DNA from: an uncultured Eubacteriales bacterium
GTDB lineage: Bacteria > Bacillota > Clostridia > Oscillospirales > CAG-272
Direction: 5' to 3'
NCBI GenBank assembly: GCA_934434925.1
Contig: CAKSAC010000020.1
Location: 1-17,178, forward strand
Length of the DNA: 17,178 nt
The notes beneath the pieces are model-generated. The model worked only from the letters and a program-made list of their open reading frames with translations. It was not told the DNA's origin and searched no databases. Both the position numbers and the translations under genes were made by a program. Each line of letters starts with the position of its first letter. Position 1 is the first letter of the stretch. Positions 7,501 to 14,324 of this stretch are shown here, piece by piece.

Positions 7501-7544
7501 AAAAAGAACCCAAACCGCCGCCTGAAGGCTATCCTTCGGTTCGG
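7501..7544 (-). terminator. Possible intra-operon terminator or attenuator
   Basis: Read on the minus strand, an eight-pair stem CCGAACCG / CGGTTTGG (one G-U) encloses a smaller AAGG / CCTT hairpin and is followed by GTTCTTTTTC. It sits about 23 bases after the FAD oxidoreductase stop and about 85 bases before the Fe-S gene, in the longest gap of the operon (7415-7566). The T-run is interrupted, so partial termination is more likely than complete termination. I see no clear new promoter in the gap. Confidence 0.4.
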
Positions 7545-7566
7545 ACGAGGGCTGTTTGCCCTGCTC

Positions 7567-8991
7567 TCACAGCCCCAGTTTGAACGGGTTCATAATACCG
7601 TTCGGATCCAGTTCGCGCTTGATGCCTTCAAACACCTGCATAGCGGGGCCGTACTGTTCTTTCATCAAGCGGCCGAGTTTGATTCCGACGCCGTGATGGT
7701 CGTTGACAACGCCGCCGTGCGCAATGGCGGTCCTGACGCCGGTTGTCCATATCTCCTGATGCAGGCGCAAAGCCTCGACCGGGTCCTTCGGAACATCTTT
7801 TCCTTCCACAATAAAGCGGTCATACACCATGGCACCCCATTCGTACCAGTGGGAGAAATGCGCAATGAACCTGGCCTGCGGGAATTTGCTTTCGATCGCC
7901 TGTTTCATCGCCCAGTAAATCTTTTCGATCTTGTCATAGGGCGCAATCGTATCCATCGTGCCGAACATCTGCGGCAAATCCATCATGTTGCCGGGATAGA
8001 AGAATGTAATCTTTTCCTTCCACCATTTTTCGCCGTATTCGCTTCCCATATCCTCGGCTCCGTATTTTGCAAACGTTTCCAGCAGGATTTTTTCCTCCAC
8101 GTCCACCATCTCGCGACAGCCTTCGTACGCGATGTTCATAAAAGCGCCGTCACGCTCTACGCCGACAATCTTTTTGATCAGAGACGCCGTTTCGGCAGGG
8201 TCGTAAAGACGCATGACGGAAGGTTTGAATTTTTGGAGAAGTTCACGGGATGCCATGAATGCGCCGTGCATATCCTTGAACAGAAATCCGCGGAAGCGCC
8301 TCTCTTCCGGTTGATCGAAAATCCGGATCTGCGCCTTGGTGATTACGCCGAGCGTTCCCTCGGAACCGATAAAAATCTGGTTCAGGTCCGGGCCGGCCGC
8401 ATGCTTGGGGGCGGGAGAGGTTGTGATAATATCGCCGTTCGGAAGTACGATCTCCATCTGCAGCACCATATCGTCGATCTTGCCGTATTTTGTGGAAACG
8501 ACGCCAATGCCGCGGTGTGCCAAAAATCCGCCCACGGTGGAGCAGGTCAACGAGGACGGATAGTGCATGGTTGCCTTGCCGACTTCATTGGCCGCCCATT
8601 CAATATGTTTGTAAATCGCGCCGGTTCCGCATTCAATATACATGGAATCGGTATTGACCTCGTAAATCCGGTTCATGCGCTTGGTGTCCAGGACGATCCC
8701 CCCGACCACGGGGATGGCTCCGCCTTGCGTTCCGCCGCCGCCGCCCCAGGTGGTGACCGGAATCTTATAGTAATTGGCAATCTTCAACACCTTGGAAGTT
8801 TCCTGCGCGTCCTTGGGCGCGACGATGAAATCCGCCTCGGGCATAATGCGGCCGCGGTCGGCCCACATACGCGACAGCCAGTAATAGTCCACGCTGTGCG
8901 TGACCTTGTCTATTTCTTTTGTTGAACAGTTCTCTTTTCCGACCGCATCTTCCAATTCGGTCAGAATCATTGCCTGTAAAAAATCGTTCAT
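7567..8991 (-). CDS. FAD-binding oxidoreductase, GlcD / D-lactate dehydrogenase-like
   Basis: This 474-residue protein fits the vanillyl-alcohol-oxidase-type flavoprotein family (FAD_binding_4 plus FAD-oxidase_C). The glycine-rich FAD-pyrophosphate loop is TWGGGGGTQGGAI (81-93). STVGGFLAHRGIGVVSTKYG (151-170) and PDLNQIFIGSEGTLGVITKA (201-220) complete the FAD domain. The C-terminal NDHHGVGIKLG and the ending LDPNGIMNPFKLGL are typical of GlcD, D-lactate dehydrogenase and alkylglycerone-phosphate synthase relatives. Most family members oxidise 2-hydroxy acids. The next gene is a GlpC-like Fe-S protein and the operon ends with an ETF, as in ETF-linked lactate dehydrogenases, so a soluble 2-hydroxyacid or sugar-acid dehydrogenase is inferred. 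No signal peptide or membrane segment is seen. The start is set by AAAGGAGAAG, 12 bases after the NagA stop. Confidence 0.9.
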   Translation of the reverse strand: MNDFLQAMILTELEDAVGKENCSTKEIDKVTHSVDYYWLSRMWADRGRIMPEADFIVAPKDAQETSKVLKIANYYKIPVTTWGGGGGTQGGAIPVVGGIVLDTKRMNRIYEVNTDSMYIECGTGAIYKHIEWAANEVGKATMHYPSSLTCSTVGGFLAHRGIGVVSTKYGKIDDMVLQMEIVLPNGDIITTSPAPKHAAGPDLNQIFIGSEGTLGVITKAQIRIFDQPEERRFRGFLFKDMHGAFMASRELLQKFKPSVMRLYDPAETASLIKKIVGVERDGAFMNIAYEGCREMVDVEEKILLETFAKYGAEDMGSEYGEKWWKEKITFFYPGNMMDLPQMFGTMDTIAPYDKIEKIYWAMKQAIESKFPQARFIAHFSHWYEWGAMVYDRFIVEGKDVPKDPVEALRLHQEIWTTGVRTAIAHGGVVNDHHGVGIKLGRLMKEQYGPAMQVFEGIKRELDPNGIMNPFKLGL

Positions 8992-9003
8992 GACCCTTCT
9001 CCT

Positions 9004-10206
9004 TTATCTGGTTGTTTTTCCGGTGTTTGCCCCCGGGCCGCGCACCACGGTTTTCCCGTTGACGGCGACCTCGCAAATCCGAAAATCCCGGTCGGTCAAA
9101 ACCAAATCCGCGTCACAGCCGATTTCGATTTTTCCCTTTTTTTCAAGACCGGATCTGCCTGCCGGCACGGTTGAGATCATCCTGACCACATCGGTCAGGG
9201 GAATACCGTAATTCAAAACGGCATTCCGCAATACATGATCCATGGTTGCGATACTGCCCGCATAGGACGTGCGATCCGGCAGTTTGGCCACGCCGTCTTC
9301 CACAATCACACGGTTTTCGGGGCGTATGGGGCCGAGATAGCTTTCCTTTACGTCGGTTCCCGCCGCACGCATGGCATCGGTAATCAGAAAAACACGATCC
9401 GCCCCCTTGAACCGGATAACCATTTGCATCAACTCTTTCGGGATATGCCTGCCGTCGCCTATCAGGTCAACCGTCATATCGTCAAGCAGCATGGCCGCTT
9501 CGGGAATGCCCGCATATCTGATCTGGTCGATCTTGCGCACCCCGGGCGTTGAACAGTAGAGGTGCGTCACATGGTCAAAGCCCATATCAAACGCGCGGAA
9601 AACATCGGACGCAATAGCATCGCTGTGGCCGATGGCAAGCCGGATCCCCCGGTCGGAAAAGCGTTTGGCGGCATACGGAACGCCTTCGAGTTCCGGGGCC
9701 ATGGTAATTCGCGCAACAATGTCTCCTGCCTCATCCAGAATGCGATCGACCTCGCGCGCCTCCGGAGACCGAACGACAGACGGCGGCTGAGCGCCGCGGA
9801 ATTTCATGGAAATAAACGGACCTTCCAGGTGAATCCCGGCATAGTTTGCCAGGTGCGGCGCTGCCGCGGCTCTGCGGTACAGGTCAAAGAAAGCGAAAAG
9901 ATCGGCTTCCCCGGTTGCAACCGTGGTGGGGAAAATCGTCGTAACGCCGTGGCGGCAATGCGTATCTGCTGCCTTCGTGAATGCCTCGACGCTTGTATCC
10001 ATAAAATCACACCCGCCGGCACCGTGCGCATGCGTTTCCACAAATCCGGGCATGAGATAACACCCTTCGGCTTCAAGTTTCTCGTCGGGGGCGCAATTCA
10101 GATTCTTTCCGATGGCAACGATTTTCCCGCCGTCGGTCAAAACATCCGCGCCGGGCAACACTCCGGACGGAAGGACTGCGTCAACATGGCTGTACAGTTT
10201 TCTCAT
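9004..10206 (-). CDS. nagA: NagA-family N-acetyl-amino-sugar-6-phosphate deacetylase
   Basis: The 400-residue amidohydrolase has the family's metal and catalytic residues: PGFVETHAHGAGGCDFMD (53-70; H59, H61), GIHLEGPF (124-131; E128), AIGHSDA (191-197; H194), THLYCSTPG (214-222; H215) and the base D277 in LITDAM (274-279). NagA removes acetate from N-acetylglucosamine-6-phosphate, and AgaA does the same for the galactosamine isomer. Two substrate-side motifs are unusual: the common GAH-N-P is GAQPP (138-142) and HLFNAM is HLYCST, so another N-acyl sugar or a related amide is possible. It follows the NagB-like gene by 39 bases, with GGAG ahead of the ATG. Together the pair would convert an acetylated amino-sugar phosphate to a ketose phosphate. 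Confidence 0.85.
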   Translation of the reverse strand: MRKLYSHVDAVLPSGVLPGADVLTDGGKIVAIGKNLNCAPDEKLEAEGCYLMPGFVETHAHGAGGCDFMDTSVEAFTKAADTHCRHGVTTIFPTTVATGEADLFAFFDLYRRAAAAPHLANYAGIHLEGPFISMKFRGAQPPSVVRSPEAREVDRILDEAGDIVARITMAPELEGVPYAAKRFSDRGIRLAIGHSDAIASDVFRAFDMGFDHVTHLYCSTPGVRKIDQIRYAGIPEAAMLLDDMTVDLIGDGRHIPKELMQMVIRFKGADRVFLITDAMRAAGTDVKESYLGPIRPENRVIVEDGVAKLPDRTSYAGSIATMDHVLRNAVLNYGIPLTDVVRMISTVPAGRSGLEKKGKIEIGCDADLVLTDRDFRICEVAVNGKTVVRGPGANTGKTTR

Positions 10207-10245
10207 CTGGTATCTTCTCCGATTTTTGGTATTTTCCTCGCCTGC

Positions 10246-11115
10246 TTATTTATTGTAGACCACGATCTTCGGGATCGGCTTTTCCAAAGCCACATCCGCG
10301 GCGTACAAAACGGCATCGGGATGCTCCTGAAAGAGCGAACAGGGTACGCGGCAGGTAATCCCGCCGTGCAGAACCTTCCGTAAAGCTCCGGCATTCCATG
10401 CGCGAGGCATACACATTCTGACCTTCTTCGCCATGAACATTTCCTTCATCCCGACAGTGATGCAATACTCGGGAATGGCGTTGAGATCGGCTCCGCAGTT
10501 CATGTAGGCGTTGATTGTTCTCGTTTCCCGGGAAACGCGGAGAATTCTCGTCGGGCGGTTGAGGAATTCTTCATTGCTGCATTCTTCGTCATCCTCCGGC
10601 GGTTCATTAAAGGCGTAGTGGCCGTTGATACCGACGCCGCCCCAGCAGAAGTCCAGGCCGCCGTGCGCCCGGATAATCTCCATGATCCGCCCCTCGTTAC
10701 CCGGTTCGGGAAAAATGCGGTTTTCGGGGAGCAGGTTCAATTCATCGTCCACAAGGTTATAGAAACTTCTTTCCATTCCGCCCCGGAAGGAAAGCGGGTG
10801 GTCCTTCGGCAGATACTTTTTGTCGTTGTCAAGGTATTCATCCATGTTGATAAAAACACAGTTTTTCAAAGACACCCGGTTTTTGTTGACAAGATATGCA
10901 AAGCGGCTGTACGGGCCGAGAGGGCCGTACGGTGTCACCATCACGGTTTGTTTGCCGCTTTTGTTATTTTCAACGATCATTTCAACCAGTTCCAGCGCGA
11001 CCTTCCAATACATATCCTGTTCCGTTTCGCATCTCTCGAGACGAATACGGCTCCCTTTCCCCAGGTCTTCCGGTTCAATCAGATTGTACGCGTCTGTTTT
11101 TTCATGGTAAACCAT
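10246..11115 (-). CDS. NagB-like glucosamine-6-phosphate deaminase/isomerase homolog
   Basis: The 289-residue protein carries the NagB core. INMDEYLDND (89-98) contains the proton-transfer aspartate D92. GGVGINGHYAFNEP (159-172) contains H166 and E171, with N164 where E. coli has aspartate, a substitution I recall in Bacillus-type enzymes. IPEYCITVGMKEMF (214-227) follows. The usual N-terminal phosphate loop (GLPTGSTP-like) is replaced by VTPYGPLGPYSRF (60-72), and the protein is about 20 residues longer than NagB. Family members deaminate glucosamine-6-phosphate to fructose-6-phosphate, or isomerise related sugar phosphates. The altered loop suggests a different substrate. It is the first gene of the nine-gene operon, with GAGGAAGAG ahead of its ATG and a leader of about 160 bases. 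Confidence 0.82.
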   Translation of the reverse strand: MVYHEKTDAYNLIEPEDLGKGSRIRLERCETEQDMYWKVALELVEMIVENNKSGKQTVMVTPYGPLGPYSRFAYLVNKNRVSLKNCVFINMDEYLDNDKKYLPKDHPLSFRGGMERSFYNLVDDELNLLPENRIFPEPGNEGRIMEIIRAHGGLDFCWGGVGINGHYAFNEPPEDDEECSNEEFLNRPTRILRVSRETRTINAYMNCGADLNAIPEYCITVGMKEMFMAKKVRMCMPRAWNAGALRKVLHGGITCRVPCSLFQEHPDAVLYAADVALEKPIPKIVVYNK

Positions 11116-11227
11116 TGTTCTCTTCCTCGTTTCTCCTAATTTGGCTTTTTGATTGTCGCCGTTTGCCTTCGGTACCCGCGGAGAATCGGTCTCTTTCTCC
11201 CGCGTATAACGATTGCCGGGATTTCAT
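11102..11227 (-). CDS. Possible 41-residue basic leader peptide overlapping the NagB-like start
   Basis: An ATG at 11227, about ten bases after a G-rich stretch, opens a 41-codon frame rich in Arg, Lys, Glu and Ser. It ends with TGA at 11102-11104, just inside the start of the NagB-like gene. Overlap of this kind can couple translation. The peptide resembles nothing I recognise and the frame could be chance in a leader this size. Confidence 0.2.
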   Translation of the reverse strand: MKSRQSLYAGERDRFSAGTEGKRRQSKSQIRRNEEENNGLP

Positions 11228-11257
11228 CTTGCGATCCCCCGAGCTGCCCAAACGCGC

Positions 11258-11272
11258 GCAAACCGTGTTTGC
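11258..11272. promoter_or_regulatory. Candidate operator palindrome at the operon start site
   Basis: A perfect inverted repeat GCAAAC-3-GTTTGC lies about 4 to 18 bases downstream of the expected transcription start of the nine-gene operon. This is a position where a repressor would block transcription. The half-site resembles those of LacI/CcpA-type regulators, but the spacing is not a canonical cre site. Confidence 0.4.
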
Positions 11273-11282
11273 CTTCTTGTTT

Positions 11283-11311
11283 ATTGTAGCAAAAGCGCAC
11301 GGACGTTACAA
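11283..11311 (-). promoter_or_regulatory. Sigma-A-like promoter of the nine-gene operon
   Basis: On the minus strand a -35 box TTGTAA (11306-11311) and a -10 box TACAAT (11283-11288) are exactly 17 bases apart. The start near 11276 gives a leader of about 160 bases before the NagB-like ATG. The leader contains a GGAGAA / TTCTCC hairpin (about 11179-11201) and a small frame listed separately. The neighbouring AraC-type regulator is the obvious candidate controller. Confidence 0.65.
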
Positions 11312-11338
11312 TGTATAAAAACTCAATTCGATTGTACG
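11304..11338. promoter_or_regulatory. Candidate activator-binding inverted repeat over the -35 region
   Basis: CGTTACAAT (11304-11312) and ATTGTACG (11331-11338) form an inverted repeat with an 18-base AT-rich spacer. It overlaps and extends upstream of the operon -35 box. The position suits an AraC-family activator, and the regulator gene ends only about 65 bases further upstream. Assignment to that regulator is inference. Confidence 0.35.
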
Positions 11339-11350
11339 ATTCATCAAATA

Positions 11351-11389
11351 TAAAAGTTTTGCCCGAAAGGCCGGCGGCCTTTCGGGCAA
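11351..11389 (-). terminator. Intrinsic terminator of the AraC-type regulator gene
   Basis: A perfect 14-bp stem TTGCCCGAAAGGCC / GGCCTTTCGGGCAA with a three-base loop (11373-11375) lies 13 bases after the regulator stop codon. On the minus strand it is followed by AACTTTTATATTT. It separates the regulator from the nine-gene operon, which has its own promoter just downstream. Confidence 0.85.
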
Positions 11390-11402
11390 GGAAAAGACAG
11401 GA

Positions 11403-12236
11403 TTATATCGATTCGTTTTCGCTTTTATAGCAGGCCGGCGTTGTTCCCGTGAACTTCTTGAAAACTCTGTAAAAATGGGACGCGTCGTAAAATCCGAGCG
11501 CCGACACGATCATATCCACCGTCCAGAGCGGATCCTGCAACAATTCCGCCGCCTTTTGGATTCGCATCCGGTTCCGGTAATTCACCAAAGAATCGCCGCC
11601 TGAAAACGCCTTGAACAAATGGCAGAAAGTCGTCTTGCTGACAAAGCACATCCGGGCAAGTTCTTCCACGGAAAGAGGTTCATACAGGTTCCCCTGTATC
11701 CACTGCAAGGCAGGCAGAATTTCATCAAAGCCGCGCGTCATCTCCTTTTCCCGCAAAACAGAAATCAGTCTTTTCAAAAGGTTGTAGAGCCGGGATTTCA
11801 ATAAGCAGGTGTCGATGGTGGGGGCAAGATACGCGTCCATCACGGCGGAAAACAAATGGCCTGCGCCGTCGTCCAGGTCCTTCCAGCACAGATAGCGGTC
11901 ACTGACCGAAATCGGCTCGCCTTCCGGGTCTGTCAGCCGGAATTTGATACAGATGGTATGTCCGGGTTCGTTCTCGGAATCCGTGCAGGATTTTGAAATA
12001 TACGGAGATCCGTAACCGATAAAAAAAGCGGACGGCTTCGTGACCGAAAAGAGCGGTTCTGCGCAATCCTCCACATATAATTTTTTGTGTCCGTGAACGG
12101 TAAACGACAAAACATTGGTGTCTCTGCCGGCCGGGTATTCGTTCGCCCACTGATTCTTCCATATGCGCTCTACGCAGGCAATATCGGTGATATTGAAGTC
12201 CATGCGTGACAATTCGGAAAAAGAAGCCTGCACCAT
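11403..12236 (-). CDS. AraC-family transcriptional regulator
   Basis: The 277-residue protein has an N-terminal cupin-like sensing half and a C-terminal double helix-turn-helix (about residues 178-272). The DNA-binding half shows the family pattern: LSVEELARMCFVSKTTFCHLF, cut here into LSVEELARMCFV and SKTTFCHLF, then YRNRMRIQKAAELL, VDMIVSALGFYDASHFYRVF and the ending FKKFTGTTPACYK. The ATG at 12236 is chosen because AAAGGAGAT lies five bases upstream; a longer frame begins with TTG and has no such site. Sugar-responsive AraC proteins usually activate adjacent operons. This one sits between the sugar-acid operon and the nine-gene operon, with its own promoter and terminator, and could control either. 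Effector unknown. Confidence 0.92.
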   Translation of the reverse strand: MVQASFSELSRMDFNITDIACVERIWKNQWANEYPAGRDTNVLSFTVHGHKKLYVEDCAEPLFSVTKPSAFFIGYGSPYISKSCTDSENEPGHTICIKFRLTDPEGEPISVSDRYLCWKDLDDGAGHLFSAVMDAYLAPTIDTCLLKSRLYNLLKRLISVLREKEMTRGFDEILPALQWIQGNLYEPLSVEELARMCFVSKTTFCHLFKAFSGGDSLVNYRNRMRIQKAAELLQDPLWTVDMIVSALGFYDASHFYRVFKKFTGTTPACYKSENESI

Positions 12237-12255
12237 CCCGATCTCCTTTCGTCGC

Positions 12256-12269
12256 TCAAACGCTTGCAA
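12256..12269. promoter_or_regulatory. Weak cre-like / LacI-type site in the regulator leader
   Basis: The minus-strand sequence TTGCAAGCGTTTGA lies downstream of the araC-type promoter. It has the AANCGNT core seen in CcpA and LacI-family operators but misses outer consensus bases. It is plausible as a catabolite-control site and weak on sequence alone. Confidence 0.25.
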
Positions 12270-12298
12270 ATGCTCCGTGCTTACGTATGGCTACTTGT

Positions 12299-12326
12299 AT
12301 TATATCAAATCGGAGCGGCAAGTCAA
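12299..12326 (-). promoter_or_regulatory. Near-consensus sigma-A promoter of the AraC-type gene
   Basis: On the minus strand TTGACT (12321-12326) and TATAAT (12299-12304) are separated by 16 bases. The start would fall near 12292, giving a leader of about 55 bases before the AAAGGAGAT site and ATG at 12236. The boxes are the best promoter match in the window. Confidence 0.8.
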
Positions 12327-12344
12327 TCCCGGCGACATAAAAAG

Positions 12345-12360
12345 TTCCGGTGCGGCGGAA
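12345..12360 (-). terminator. Weak candidate terminator after the SDR gene
   Basis: On the minus strand a five-pair stem TTCCG / CGGAA with a six-base loop is followed by CTTTTTA, about 70 bases after the SDR stop. The stem is short, so read-through into the regulator gene is possible. Confidence 0.3.
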
Positions 12361-12428
12361 AATTGTCCTTTACGAGCGCGGATTTCAGGCCGGTTCGTTT
12401 TTCCGGCGCGGGTCTTGCGCTTTGCTTT

Positions 12429-13244
12429 TCACGACCCGGAAACAGAATCGGTTCTTTGGCGTTTCCATTCGTTCAGTATCTGCGGATATAGCTGGGCGCT
12501 CATACCGCCGTCAACAATCAATTCCGCACCCGTGATATTTTTGGCCTCATCCGACCCCAAAAACCAGGCGGCGTTGGCAATATCCTCAAAGTCCGAAATA
12601 TCACCGATCGGGGTCAGGGTTCCGTTGACAATCTGCCGCGACCCCATGGCAACCCAACGCTCGGTTTTGATGGTTCCCGGTAAAACAACGTTGGAACGGA
12701 TGCCGTAAGGGCCGAGATCGACCGCCAAAGCACGCGACATTCCGTTGATTCCCCCCTTGGAAGCGCAATAGGCGGTACGGTTCGGAATGGCGCGGTAGGA
12801 AGTATTGGAGCCGATAAATACGATTGCCCCCTTGCGGTGCGCGCGCATACGCAGGGCCGCTTGCCGGACGATCATAAAATTCCAGACAAGATTGGTTTCA
12901 AAGACCCGGCCGAATTCTTCGATCGGAACCGTGAAAAGGTCCTGGCCTTTGGCGGGATCACTGCCGAAACCCATGTCGGCGGAATGAAGGATTACCGTTT
13001 CCGTAAAGCGATCCAGACTATCTATATCGGAAAAAACCGCTTTGACTTTTTCTTCATCCCGGATATCAAGGGCATATCCCTTTGCAAAGACTCCGCACGC
13101 ATCGGCAATCCCGGCGGCGGCCGCCTCGGCGCGTTCACCGCTCCGCGAAGTGATAAAGACATCGTAGCCCTCTTTTGCAAAACGGACGGCGCATGCCATT
13201 CCGCTACCGGTCGTACCGCCGGTCACAAATACCGCTTTTCTCAT
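12429..13244 (-). CDS. Short-chain dehydrogenase/reductase (sugar dehydrogenase-like)
   Basis: The 271-residue SDR has the cofactor motif VTGGTTGSG (7-15), the structural Asn in ETNLV (N118), SNTSY (146-150) with the catalytic serine, Y159 and K163 in AYCASKGG, and a C-terminal NITGAELIVDGGMS (236-249). Classical SDRs of this type oxidise or reduce sugars and keto-acids with NAD(P). As the last gene of the sugar-acid operon it may make the aldonolactone at the pathway entry (glucose/galactose 1-dehydrogenase type) or interconvert a keto-acid (KduD type). The sequence does not decide. The start is the ATG at 13244; the longer frame opens with TTG. The site AAGAAGA is modest, and the gene follows kdgK after 57 bases. 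Confidence 0.88.
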   Translation of the reverse strand: MRKAVFVTGGTTGSGMACAVRFAKEGYDVFITSRSGERAEAAAAGIADACGVFAKGYALDIRDEEKVKAVFSDIDSLDRFTETVILHSADMGFGSDPAKGQDLFTVPIEEFGRVFETNLVWNFMIVRQAALRMRAHRKGAIVFIGSNTSYRAIPNRTAYCASKGGINGMSRALAVDLGPYGIRSNVVLPGTIKTERWVAMGSRQIVNGTLTPIGDISDFEDIANAAWFLGSDEAKNITGAELIVDGGMSAQLYPQILNEWKRQRTDSVSGS

Positions 13245-13301
13245 ATCAATTCTTCTTTCTGTAAACAATACTTTGCATATAATCCGGTGTCGAACGGCCC
13301 G

Positions 13302-14324
13302 TTATCTTCTGATACTCCCGGCGCCGTCTCCCCATGCAAGGGCCTCCACTTCCCGGACGCTGACCCGGTTATAGTCGCCGTTCACCGAATGTTTGAGCGC
13401 TCCGGCGGCAGTGGCGAATTCAATGCTGTCCCGGGCAGGCATATCATGAAGAAGCGCATAGATCAGCCCGGCGGCAAACGCATCCCCGCCGCCGACGCGA
13501 TCCACCATGTGCAGGCGATATTCTCTCGAAAAACAGAACTCTCTCCCATCATACAACATGCCGGAAAACTCGTTATCATCGGCGGAGAACGAGCGGCGGC
13601 AGGTCAACGCGACCCGCTGAAAGTCAAACCGTGCGGCCAGTTGTTTTGCGACGGCGCGCGCTCTTTCTTTTTGGTTCTCATCGTTCCGTTCCCGGGTTTT
13701 TCCGTCCTGTGAACAGAAGAGCTCCCCCGCCTGCCACTCGTTGGCGATACAAACGTCCGCATACCGGAAAAGGTCGCCCATGACCCTTCGCGCCTCTGCC
13801 TGCGACCAAAGTTTTTGCCGGTAGTTCAGATCGCAGGAAACAAGGATCCCCCGTTCCTTGGCCGCCATGCAGGCTCTGAGGCAAAGTGCCGCGAGATTTT
13901 CCCCCAGTGCCGGCGTAATACCCGTAAAATGAAACCAGTCGGCATCCTGCAGAATGGTATCCCAGTCAAATTCCTCGGGTTGCGCCGTCTGAATGGCGGA
14001 ATTTGCGCGGTCATACACACAAAGCGCGGGGCGTTGCGACGCGCCTTTTTCCAAAAAATAGATTCCTACCCGTTCTCCGCCGCGCACGATCTGAGAAGTA
14101 TCTACCCCGAAAGACCGGAGGCTGTTGACGGCGGCCTGCCCGACTTCATGTGTCGGCAGTTTCGTCACAAATCTGCTCTCCAGTCCGAAATTTGCCAGCG
14201 AGACGGCCACATTGGCTTCCGCGCCGCCGAAGGTCGCCTCCATCCGCCCGTTTTGAAAAAGACGGTCATATCCCTCCGGGGAAAGACGAAGCATCAGCTC
14301 CCCGAATGTTACTGTTTTAGCCAT
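13302..14324 (-). CDS. kdgK: 2-keto-3-deoxygluconate kinase (PfkB family)
   Basis: The 340-residue PfkB kinase begins MAKTVTFGELMLRLSP and carries FGGAEANVAVSLANFG (about 32-47), the KDG-kinase-like DLNYRQKLWS (about 165-174) and the ATP-site signature DRVGGGDAFAAGLIYAL near residue 290 with its catalytic Asp. It phosphorylates 2-keto-3-deoxygluconate (or -galactonate) to KDPG. The ATG at 14324 is preferred over the longer frame because AGAGGAGA precedes it. It overlaps the eda stop by eight bases, so the two are translationally coupled. Between a dehydratase, a KDPG aldolase and an SDR, the assignment to KDG kinase is firm on context as well as motifs. Confidence 0.9.
   Translation of the reverse strand: MAKTVTFGELMLRLSPEGYDRLFQNGRMEATFGGAEANVAVSLANFGLESRFVTKLPTHEVGQAAVNSLRSFGVDTSQIVRGGERVGIYFLEKGASQRPALCVYDRANSAIQTAQPEEFDWDTILQDADWFHFTGITPALGENLAALCLRACMAAKERGILVSCDLNYRQKLWSQAEARRVMGDLFRYADVCIANEWQAGELFCSQDGKTRERNDENQKERARAVAKQLAARFDFQRVALTCRRSFSADDNEFSGMLYDGREFCFSREYRLHMVDRVGGGDAFAAGLIYALLHDMPARDSIEFATAAGALKHSVNGDYNRVSVREVEALAWGDGAGSIRR

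Noticed and set aside
6176..8925. Two long plus-strand frames (449 and 501 codons) opposite the Fe-S and FAD genes
   Set aside because: They are antisense shadows of well-supported genes, with no family motifs and no ribosome-binding sites.
10612..10638. Loss of an active-site residue in the NagB-like protein (Asn for Asp in GxGxxGHxAFNEP)
   Set aside because: Gram-positive NagB enzymes commonly have Asn at this position as far as I recall, so it is not evidence of inactivation. The altered phosphate loop is the more telling change.
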